Of a stretch of 8,021 nt of DNA, positions 1 to 6,596 are shown one piece after another; position 1 is the first letter of the stretch, and each line of letters opens with the position of its first letter. A model generated the notes under the pieces. The model was not told where the DNA came from. It did not search any database and saw nothing but the letters and a program-made list of their open reading frames with translations. The DNA lies in assembly GCA_016777745.1 (NCBI GenBank), contig JADHQX010000051.1, positions 1-8,021 of the forward strand, read 5' to 3'. Source of the DNA: Candidatus Pelagibacterales bacterium (lineage in GTDB: Bacteria; Pseudomonadota; Alphaproteobacteria; Pelagibacterales; AG-422-B15). The position numbers and the translations under genes were made by a program.

Positions 1-1215
1 AATTCAATTGGTTTATCTCCTGATAAAGAGCCAATTAATCAATCTTTAAGAGGGGATATATACAAAGCAGCTGCACAAAAAATTATTGATTCAGATCAGG
101 CATACTATTGTGATTGTTCTGTTGAAAGACTGGATAAAATGCGAGCAGAACAACAATCAAAAGGTCATAAACCTCAATATGATGGAAAGTGTAGAAATTT
201 AAATCTTAAAAAATCTGATAATACTGTTTTAAGACTAAAAACACCCCTAGACGGAGAGGTTGTTGTAAAAGATTATGTTAGGGGAGATATAGTATTTAAT
301 AATTCTGAACTTGATGATTTAATAATTTTAAGAAGTGATGGTACCCCTACCTATCATCTATGCAATGTTGTAGATGATTATGAGCAGGGTGTCACTACTG
401 TAATTAGGGGCGAGGACCATATTAGTAATACTCCTAGGCAAATACATATTCAAAAAGCTTTGGGATATCCAGAGCTTGAATATGCTCACTTACCATTGGT
501 TTTAGGACCAGACAAGAAAAGACTTTCCAAAAGACATGCTGCAACAAGTCTTGAAGAATATAAAGAGGCGGGTTATCTTGATTCAGCAATACTAAATACA
601 TTAGCAAGACTAGGCTGGTCAAAAGGCGAAAACGAGATATTCTACCTTAATGATTTAATCAAACAATTTGAGATAACCGAGGTTCAAAAAGCTGGAGCTA
701 TATTTGATATTACAAAGTTGGATTATTTAAATGCTCAACATATGTCAAATTTAGACTTAAATGACTTTATAGATCATTTAAAGCCTTTTCTTGAGAGCAA
801 AGGTGCTCAAGTAGAAAATCATCCAAAGGCAGAATTGCTTATAGATTCAATGAGATCTTCTGCAAATACTTTGGAAGGAGTTGCATCTAATTTAATGTGC
901 TACTACCAAAACATTTCAGCCTATAATCAAAAAGCTATTGAAAAATTTGTTAGTAATTCAGTTGAGATTTTAGATGATCTCAAAGACAGGCTTGCAAATT
1001 TAGAAACATGGACAGAGTCATCACTTGATGCAGTTCTTTTAGAGTATAGAAGTGAAAAAGATCTCGCAGTCCCTAAAGTCAATCAACCTATTCGGATAGC
1101 TCTTACAGGATCTACAAATTCACCATCTCTTGGCATGACCTTGTTTTTATTTGAAAAAGATGAGGTTATTAAAAGAATTAATGACTTAATTGACTATGTT
1201 CACTTAAATAATTAA
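1..1215 (+). CDS. gltX: Glutamyl-tRNA synthetase, 5'-truncated by window edge
   Basis: This cytoplasmic class I aminoacyl-tRNA synthetase charges tRNA-Glu with glutamate using ATP. The reading frame is open from base 1, so about 60 N-terminal residues, including the HIGH motif, lie outside the window; 404 residues are present. A zinc-site motif CDC-x24-C is seen (Cys codons at 109, 115 and 190), followed by RN where E. coli GltX has RH. Next come the conserved block RGEDHISNTPRQ (from about 409) and the KMSKS-type loop KRLSKR at 517-534. The C-terminal anticodon-binding part includes QPIRIALTGSTNSPSLG, as expected for bacterial GltX. A discriminating GluRS and a non-discriminating one cannot be told apart from this reading. 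The last 38 bases overlap the convergent LysR-type gene, and no hairpin terminator is visible after the stop. The family assignment is very secure; only the start is missing. Confidence 0.97.
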   Translation, partial: NSIGLSPDKEPINQSLRGDIYKAAAQKIIDSDQAYYCDCSVERLDKMRAEQQSKGHKPQYDGKCRNLNLKKSDNTVLRLKTPLDGEVVVKDYVRGDIVFNNSELDDLIILRSDGTPTYHLCNVVDDYEQGVTTVIRGEDHISNTPRQIHIQKALGYPELEYAHLPLVLGPDKKRLSKRHAATSLEEYKEAGYLDSAILNTLARLGWSKGENEIFYLNDLIKQFEITEVQKAGAIFDITKLDYLNAQHMSNLDLNDFIDHLKPFLESKGAQVENHPKAELLIDSMRSSANTLEGVASNLMCYYQNISAYNQKAIEKFVSNSVEILDDLKDRLANLETWTESSLDAVLLEYRSEKDLAVPKVNQPIRIALTGSTNSPSLGMTLFLFEKDEVIKRINDLIDYVHLNN

Positions 1216-2068
1216 AAAAATCATTACATAAAGTGCTTGCAATGTCATTTTTTATGATTGCATTAACCTGATATCTAAATTCTGTGTCAATAATATTCGA
1301 GATATTCACAAGATTCTTATCTGCTTTAGAAATAGTATTATCATCAAGAATAGATATCCCAATTCCTTCATTAATTATAGAAAGAGCTGCAGAATATGAA
1401 TCTGATTTGAAATAGAAATTCATATTTAATTCATTTTTTATAAAATAATTCATAATACTTGATTCAGAATATAGAGATAAAAGATTTGTTATTTCAATAT
1501 ATGGAATATGTAATACATCTTTCAAATAAATTTCTTTTTTTAAGTTATATTTTTTTGGCGAAACTAAAAAATGTTTACCCTCTTTAATAATTATATTTTT
1601 AGAATTTGAAGGTGATCTGGCATTAAAGCAAATGGTTATATCTATATCAGGCTTATACCTGTCTTCAATAAGATCGATACTATTTAGATTTATAAGATTA
1701 AATCTAGCATCTGGTTTAACTAGATTATATTTTTTAATTATTTTAGGGACCAAAGTCTCTGCAAGACTTGGGGTTGTTCCAATGTTAATAAAATCCAATG
1801 ATCTTGATTTATATGTATTAGCAATATAGTTAAAGTTTTTGAGCTGATTAGTTACTATCGAAGCTTGCTCGAATAGCTCTACAGCTTCATTTGTAGGTAT
1901 CAATTTCTTACCTTTCCTCAAAAATAGCTTAAACCCAAGATTTTTTTCAACAGCTGCTAGAGTTTTACTTATAGAAGGCTGGGATATTTGCATCTTATTT
2001 GCAGCAGCAGTCATAGATGAGTTTTTGTAGACTTCATAAAAAATTTCAATTTGTTTAGACGATAACAT
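1178..2068 (-). CDS. LysR-type transcriptional regulator
   Basis: This 296-residue protein has the usual LysR-family (LTTR) length. An N-terminal winged helix-turn-helix occupies about residues 3-62, with the signature AAANKMQISQPSISKTLAAV inside it. A linker helix follows, then an effector-binding domain (about 90-290) starting near FINIGTTPSLAETLVP. LTTRs are cytoplasmic tetramers that bind T-N11-A sites and respond to a small metabolite, usually controlling a divergent neighbour and themselves. Here the divergent neighbour is a TonB-dependent receptor, followed by a DASS transporter and a GGT-family hydrolase, so these are the likely targets (inference). The ATG at 2068 is supported by GAGG six bases upstream, and that GAGG lies inside a perfect palindrome. 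The 3' end overlaps gltX tail to tail by 38 bp. The effector cannot be deduced from sequence. The domain is rich in Lys, Asn and Ile, matching the AT-rich composition of its neighbours, so nothing suggests recent transfer. Confidence 0.95.
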   Translation of the reverse strand: MLSSKQIEIFYEVYKNSSMTAAANKMQISQPSISKTLAAVEKNLGFKLFLRKGKKLIPTNEAVELFEQASIVTNQLKNFNYIANTYKSRSLDFINIGTTPSLAETLVPKIIKKYNLVKPDARFNLINLNSIDLIEDRYKPDIDITICFNARSPSNSKNIIIKEGKHFLVSPKKYNLKKEIYLKDVLHIPYIEITNLLSLYSESSIMNYFIKNELNMNFYFKSDSYSAALSIINEGIGISILDDNTISKADKNLVNISNIIDTEFRYQVNAIIKNDIASTLCNDFFNYLSEHSQLSH

Positions 2069-2070
2069 GT

Positions 2071-2085
2071 ATAACCTCAGGTTAT
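2071..2085. promoter_or_regulatory. Palindromic LysR-type operator (T-N11-A)
   Basis: ATAACCTCAGGTTAT is a perfect inverted repeat of two 7-base arms around a central C. It contains T(2072)-N11-A(2084), the LysR-box pattern, and sits in the divergent gap between the LysR-type gene and the receptor gene. On the minus strand it also carries the GAGG ribosome-binding site (2075-2078) of the regulator gene. Bound protein would therefore cover the regulator's own leader and the region about 15-30 bases upstream of the candidate receptor -10. The palindrome is seen directly; its role as the LTTR operator is inferred. Confidence 0.7.
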
Positions 2086-2096
2086 GTATATATTAA

Positions 2097-2102
2097 TATA
2101 AT
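2097..2102 (+). promoter_or_regulatory. Candidate -10 box for the receptor gene
   Basis: TATAAT matches the sigma-70 -10 consensus exactly, 84 bases before the chosen receptor start. No good -35 is seen at 16-18 bases upstream. That position falls on the palindromic operator, as expected for a promoter that needs or is blocked by an LTTR. The surrounding sequence is extremely AT-rich, so chance matches are common. A face-to-face minus-strand TATTAT (complement of 2101-2106) could serve the regulator gene. Confidence 0.4.
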
Positions 2103-2168
2103 AATACAAATTAAATAGACATATAGCATATTGATGATATATTAATGGCTAATGTTTACAAATTATTT

Positions 2169-2173
2169 AGGGG
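2169..2173 (+). promoter_or_regulatory. Ribosome-binding site that decides the receptor start
   Basis: AGGGG lies seven bases before the ATG at 2181. An in-frame ATG at 2145 has no such site, and starting there would put 12 residues, including an Arg, in front of the signal peptide. The 2181 start gives a standard Sec signal peptide. Confidence 0.8.
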
Positions 2174-2180
2174 ATTAAAC

Positions 2181-5093
2181 ATGTTTAAAAAATTATTCTT
2201 AATATTTCCATTAGTTATAACAACTTATACTTTTGCTCAGGATGAGTCAGTTGAAGAAGTTGTAACAGTTGGCTCACAAATTAAAGGAGCTACCATAACC
2301 GGAGCTCTTCCTGTAACTATATTAAGCGCAGACGATATTGAAGCTATTGCTACTAGTGATGGAGATGAATTGATTAACAACCTTGTGGAACAGGGTTTAA
2401 ATTTCTTTAATGAAGCTGAACAGATTTCTGGTGGTGTTAACGCTGCAAGGGGAGACGTAGGAGCTTACAATTTGAGAAGTATGGGTGTAGGTAATACTTT
2501 AGTCCTTCTAAACGGAAGAAGAATGGTAAATAATGCAGGCTATCAGACTGAATTAATTGGTGATGATTTTGTCCCAACTATGACAGTAAACTCAAACTTA
2601 ATTCCAACCAATGCACTTTCAAGGCTCGAAGTTTTAAAAGATGGAGCTTCAGCTATATATGGTGCTGATGCTGTTGCTGGTGTTATTAATAATGTTCTTC
2701 AAACAGACTATGAAGGTCTAAGAGTATCTGCAAAGGTTAATGGCTATGATCATTTTGCTGCAAATGATACAGATCTTAATATTAAATATGGTACCTATCT
2801 AAACGAAGGCAGAACAAATATTAATGTTTCTTTATCTCATAGAGATAGAGAAAAGATCGATTTAACAGAAGATGAAAAGTGGGCAAATGCAGATTATAGA
2901 AGATTAATACCTGAAGATTCCCCATGGGCAGGTGACTCTTCTTTTAATAATCAATATACATACGGGATGCCTCAGATAGATTTTACTGGCAAATATGGCT
3001 GGACTGATAGTTCTGGCGAATCACAGTTATTCCCAACAGGATCACCAGAGTGCTCTAATTCAGGGGCAATAGATACAGGAATGGGCTCATGTTTAGTTCC
3101 TGATACTGACTATTATTACTCTCCTTCCGAGGCTGGTAGACAATATAGAGGCGACATGCAAAGAACAAATCTATTCATTTTTATTAACCATGAGATGAAA
3201 AATGGTAATGAAATGTTTGCTGAAATTGGTAGATATGAATCAGATAGTGTGAAAAAAGATAACAATGGTAGTTTTACTGCTGGAATAATTAATATACCTG
3301 CGGATTATTATTGGTTCTCTCAATTACCTGAATCTTCTGGAATATCATCTAATACTAGTTCAGTTCGAATAGATGGCTGGAGACCGTTAACTATGGGAAG
3401 AACCACAAGAGTCAATAAAGATGATTACAGATTCCTTCTTGGGTTTAGAGGCGTCACACAGTCTAACTGGTCATGGGAAACTGCAGTTTTATTTTCAAAA
3501 GCAAAAGCTATGGACGTAACTAGCGGAAGAGTTTCTTTTCCTAAATTCGAAGCTTCATTAAATGATCCATCATCCGGAGCTTTTAATATATTTGATCCAA
3601 ATCCTGCAACTAATAACTCAGCTGCAATTTTGCCTGATGTATTTAGGAAAGACACCTCAAGACTTGCATCTATAGACTATAAAATTAGTAACCCAGAGGT
3701 ATTTGAACTTCCCGCAGGACCGGTTGGAATGTTAGTAGGTTTTGAATATAGAAAAGAATCTTATACCGATGATAGAGATCCTTTATTAGATGGAACTATA
3801 AGGCTTTCTGGTGTAAGCACGACAAACACCTATCCTTTTAGATCAGCAGTTATGGGATCTAGTGCAACAGGTGATACAACTGGTAATAAAAGAGTAAGAT
3901 CTGCATTTATAGAATTCCAGGTTCCATTAACAGATAAATTAAATGCTCAATTTGCTCAACGTATAGAACAATTCTCTGATTCTGATGCTGCATCAGTTGG
4001 AAAAATTGCATTAGGATACGATGCAAATGATTGGTTAAAATTAAGAGCATCTGCCTCAACGGCATTTAGAGCTCCTAATCTTGTTCAAGTTAATCAAAAA
4101 GAGGTTGCTAGAACGGGTTCAAGAAATGACATGTTAAATCAATATGTTCGTATAGAAAATGGCTTATCAGTTCCAACTTCGGGTGATTTGGATGGTAACT
4201 ACACTATATTAAGATATGCCCAAGGTGCAGAAAATTTAAAACCTGAAGAGTCAACTAACTCTTCATTTGGTTTTGTTCTAACACCTCCAAGTATTGAGGG
4301 CTTAACAATTACTGTTGATACTTGGTCAATTGAAAAAGAAAATACAATTGCTTTATTTGGAAGAAATAATCATGTTGTTGCTGATCTTTTAGCTAGAATT
4401 AGAGGTGGATCTGATTGTAGTGCTGGTAATCCAGCTGTGATTAGAAATAATGCTTCAAACCTTGATGAGGATGAAGTTGCGTTATTTACTAATCTTGGGC
4501 TTTGTCCTGTAGGAAAAGTTGACTATGTAAATGATGAGTATTTGAACCTTGCTACAAGAGAAGTTGAGGGTACTGATGTTGCTATTTACTATGATTTTGA
4601 AACAAATATTGGTGACTTTTCAATAAGTCTTGTTTCAACTTTTACAGATACTTTTTATCAAACACCAACAGGCGAATTTAGCGCACTTGCTGAAGCTGTT
4701 GCTTCTGGCGAGCTTCCATCTTATGCATCCCCAAAAGGATTTGGTGATATAAATGGAACCGATGTTGGCGCGGTTGAACAAAAAGATAGACTTCAAGTGA
4801 GCTACAAAAAAGGAGATTATAGAGCCTCCTTATCTGTTTTAAGAATTGGTGAGCTTGCAGATTCAGGCGAGACTTCAGCTGGATTTATGTATCTAATACC
4901 TTCTATGACGACCGCTGATCTATCAATATCTAAGAATGTTGAATTAGGTGGCAACAAGGGTAGAGTTAAATTCGTTGTTAAAAATATTGCTGATGAAAGA
5001 GCTCCTTTAGCTGATGGCTATAACGGTTATTTCTCAGACGTTCACTCTGATATGGGTAGGAATTATTACCTTGATTTAAGAGTAGATTTTTAA
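2181..5093 (+). CDS. TonB-dependent outer-membrane receptor
   Basis: This 970-residue precursor is a 22-strand-barrel-type receptor that imports a ligand across the outer membrane, powered by TonB-ExbBD. A Sec signal peptide spans residues 1-19 (MFKKLFLIFPLVITTYTFA), with likely cleavage before QDE. A TonB-box-like EEVVTVGSQI follows at about residues 25-34, then a plug domain to about 165 containing VLLNGRRMV and LEVLKDGASAIYGADAVAGV. The remainder is barrel, ending in the aromatic-rich strand YYLDLRVDF with a terminal Phe, the signal for BAM insertion. Two cysteine pairs (291/304 and 746/775) lie in probable extracellular loops. The length fits the large receptors of marine gammaproteobacteria and sphingomonads that take up carbohydrates, peptides or other organic matter. 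No siderophore- or B12-specific feature is evident, and the ligand is unknown. The gene is divergent from a LysR-type regulator and followed by a terminator, then by transporter and hydrolase genes. Confidence 0.96.
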   Translation: MFKKLFLIFPLVITTYTFAQDESVEEVVTVGSQIKGATITGALPVTILSADDIEAIATSDGDELINNLVEQGLNFFNEAEQISGGVNAARGDVGAYNLRSMGVGNTLVLLNGRRMVNNAGYQTELIGDDFVPTMTVNSNLIPTNALSRLEVLKDGASAIYGADAVAGVINNVLQTDYEGLRVSAKVNGYDHFAANDTDLNIKYGTYLNEGRTNINVSLSHRDREKIDLTEDEKWANADYRRLIPEDSPWAGDSSFNNQYTYGMPQIDFTGKYGWTDSSGESQLFPTGSPECSNSGAIDTGMGSCLVPDTDYYYSPSEAGRQYRGDMQRTNLFIFINHEMKNGNEMFAEIGRYESDSVKKDNNGSFTAGIINIPADYYWFSQLPESSGISSNTSSVRIDGWRPLTMGRTTRVNKDDYRFLLGFRGVTQSNWSWETAVLFSKAKAMDVTSGRVSFPKFEASLNDPSSGAFNIFDPNPATNNSAAILPDVFRKDTSRLASIDYKISNPEVFELPAGPVGMLVGFEYRKESYTDDRDPLLDGTIRLSGVSTTNTYPFRSAVMGSSATGDTTGNKRVRSAFIEFQVPLTDKLNAQFAQRIEQFSDSDAASVGKIALGYDANDWLKLRASASTAFRAPNLVQVNQKEVARTGSRNDMLNQYVRIENGLSVPTSGDLDGNYTILRYAQGAENLKPEESTNSSFGFVLTPPSIEGLTITVDTWSIEKENTIALFGRNNHVVADLLARIRGGSDCSAGNPAVIRNNASNLDEDEVALFTNLGLCPVGKVDYVNDEYLNLATREVEGTDVAIYYDFETNIGDFSISLVSTFTDTFYQTPTGEFSALAEAVASGELPSYASPKGFGDINGTDVGAVEQKDRLQVSYKKGDYRASLSVLRIGELADSGETSAGFMYLIPSMTTADLSISKNVELGGNKGRVKFVVKNIADERAPLADGYNGYFSDVHSDMGRNYYLDLRVDF

Positions 5094-5106
5094 GATACCT
5101 TTTATT

Positions 5107-5135
5107 AAAAAGGGAGCTTTATGCTCCCTTTTTTT
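5107..5135 (+). terminator. Intrinsic terminator after the receptor gene
   Basis: An 11-bp perfect stem pairs AAAAAGGGAGC (5107-5117) with GCTCCCTTTTT (5123-5133) around a TTTAT loop, and a run of seven T covers 5129-5135. It begins 13 bases after the receptor stop. This is a textbook Rho-independent terminator. Only 24 bases separate it from the next start codon, so expression of the downstream pair depends on read-through or on a promoter lying within or next to the hairpin. Confidence 0.92.
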
Positions 5136-5146
5136 AATTAAAGAGT

Positions 5147-5152
5147 TAATAT
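5147..5152 (+). promoter_or_regulatory. Possible -10 box for the transporter gene
   Basis: TAATAT lies between the terminator and the ATG at 5160. If used, transcription would begin at about 5158-5160 and give a leaderless or nearly leaderless mRNA, consistent with the lack of a clear ribosome-binding site (only a distant AGAG about 14 bases upstream). No -35 match is seen. The site is weak and the sequence AT-rich, so this is tentative. Confidence 0.2.
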
Positions 5153-5159
5153 ATTCATT

Positions 5160-6596
5160 ATGCCCGCCTATCAAAAAAAAGGATTTATAGTTGGTCTAGC
5201 ATTATTTTTTATTTTGCTATTTATTCCAGCTCCTGAAGGTCTTAATGCTGCCGCTTGGAAGGTTGCAGCAATAGCTGTTTTGATGGCTGTTTGGTGGGCA
5301 ACCGAAGCTATTCCTGTTGCTGTAACAGCATTATTGCCATTAGCACTTTTCCCTTTAATGGATATAACCTCATTTGAAAGTGCGGCAGTTCCTTATGCAA
5401 ATAAAAATATTTATTTATTTTTAGGTGGCTTTATTTTAGCCTTAGGTATAGAAAATTCAGGATTACATAAGAGAATAGCTTTAAAGATGATTCTTGCTGT
5501 TGGTTCAAGTGGCGCAAGGTTGGTTGGAGGATTTATGCTTGTATCAGCGTTAATAAGCATGTGGGTTATGAATACATCCACCACCTTAATGCTTTTACCA
5601 ATAGGCTTAGCTGTATGTACAGTAATGGCTGATACGATCCCTAGCTTAACAGACAAACAAAAGAAAGACTTTGATACTGCTTTATTATTAGGTATTGCCT
5701 ATGCAGCAACCATTGGGGGTATGTCAACGTTGATTGGCACCGCTCCAAATATTGTTTTTAGTGCGTTTATGTTCGATGCATATGGAATTGAAATATCAAT
5801 GTTGAGCTGGATGACTATGGCAGTTCCTCTTTCAGCTATCCTTCTTTTTGGAGCATGGATACTCTTAACAAAGTATGTATTTAAAATTAATTTTGATGCA
5901 TCTGTAGAATCAAGATTAGAATTACAAAATATCCTTAATAAAATGGGAAAATTAACCAAAGATGAGAAAAGGATATCTATAATATTTGGCCTTGCTGTCT
6001 TTGCATGGGTCTTTAGAACTCTTCTTAATAATATTGATTTTTTATCAGGCCTTACAGACGCTGGTGTAGCTATTATTGCTGCAATTCTTATTTTTATGAC
6101 ACCATCAGCAAGCAAAAGAGGTGATCTTTTAGAGTGGGAAAAGTCAAAAGATCTACCCTGGGGTCTATTAATCCTTTTTGGCGGCGGCTTATCACTTGCA
6201 TCACAAATAAGTTCAAGCGGTCTAGGTATATGGATTGGAGAAAGCTTAATTATATTAAGTACAATACCTCCAATATTTTTAATCTTAGCAATAGCCACAT
6301 TAATTATTTTCTTAACGGAAATTACAAGTAATGTAACAACAACCACAACATTCCTGCCTGTATTTGGAGGGCTGGCGATTGCTATTGGAGTATTGCCTGT
6401 TTCCTTAGCAATACCGGTCTGTTTAGCAGCAAGTTGTGCTTTTATGCTACCTGTTGCAACACCTCCAAATGCTATTGTTTATGGATCAAATAAATTTACC
6501 ATCGCAACAATGATGAGGGCTGGATTTTTATTAAACATCATTGGTATCTTTGTAGTTACATTATTTGCTTATTTCATTGCCCCAATGGTTTTTTAA
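5160..6596 (+). CDS. DASS/SLC13-family anion (dicarboxylate-type) symporter
   Basis: This 478-residue inner-membrane protein has about 11-12 hydrophobic segments over its whole length. It belongs to the divalent anion:Na+ symporter family, whose members move succinate, malate, citrate, sulfate or related anions, usually with Na+. Family marks include WWATEAIPVAVTALLPLALF (about 45-64), NIYLFLGGFILALGIENSGL (about 83-102), and a match to the Na+:sulfate symporter signature at residues 424-440 (A-S-x2-F-x2-P-V-A-x3-N-x-I-V). The two re-entrant-hairpin motifs, Ser-Asn-Thr in VcINDY, appear here as MNT (137-139) and SNV (390-392), so the binding site is modified. The substrate cannot be read from sequence; a dicarboxylate is the family-based guess. 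The length is normal for bacterial members. No strong ribosome-binding site precedes the ATG, and the start was chosen for the hydrophobic first segment that follows. The stop overlaps the next gene's ATG (TAATG). Confidence 0.93.
   Translation: MPAYQKKGFIVGLALFFILLFIPAPEGLNAAAWKVAAIAVLMAVWWATEAIPVAVTALLPLALFPLMDITSFESAAVPYANKNIYLFLGGFILALGIENSGLHKRIALKMILAVGSSGARLVGGFMLVSALISMWVMNTSTTLMLLPIGLAVCTVMADTIPSLTDKQKKDFDTALLLGIAYAATIGGMSTLIGTAPNIVFSAFMFDAYGIEISMLSWMTMAVPLSAILLFGAWILLTKYVFKINFDASVESRLELQNILNKMGKLTKDEKRISIIFGLAVFAWVFRTLLNNIDFLSGLTDAGVAIIAAILIFMTPSASKRGDLLEWEKSKDLPWGLLILFGGGLSLASQISSSGLGIWIGESLIILSTIPPIFLILAIATLIIFLTEITSNVTTTTTFLPVFGGLAIAIGVLPVSLAIPVCLAASCAFMLPVATPPNAIVYGSNKFTIATMMRAGFLLNIIGIFVVTLFAYFIAPMVF

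Noticed and set aside
434..622. Short minus-strand open frame within gltX
   Set aside because: It is opposite the most conserved part of gltX and shows no initiation signals or recognisable family features.
2145..2180. Upstream in-frame ATG that would add 12 residues to the receptor
   Set aside because: It has no ribosome-binding site and would bury the signal peptide behind an Arg-containing extension. The ATG at 2181 has AGGGG at ideal spacing.
3425..3655. Minus-strand open frame within the receptor gene
   Set aside because: It is antisense to barrel-coding sequence, with no recognisable product.
5699..6346. 215-codon open frame on the minus strand inside the transporter gene
   Set aside because: It lies opposite a clearly conserved DASS coding sequence and its translation resembles no family I recognise. 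It is a composition shadow of the hydrophobic gene.
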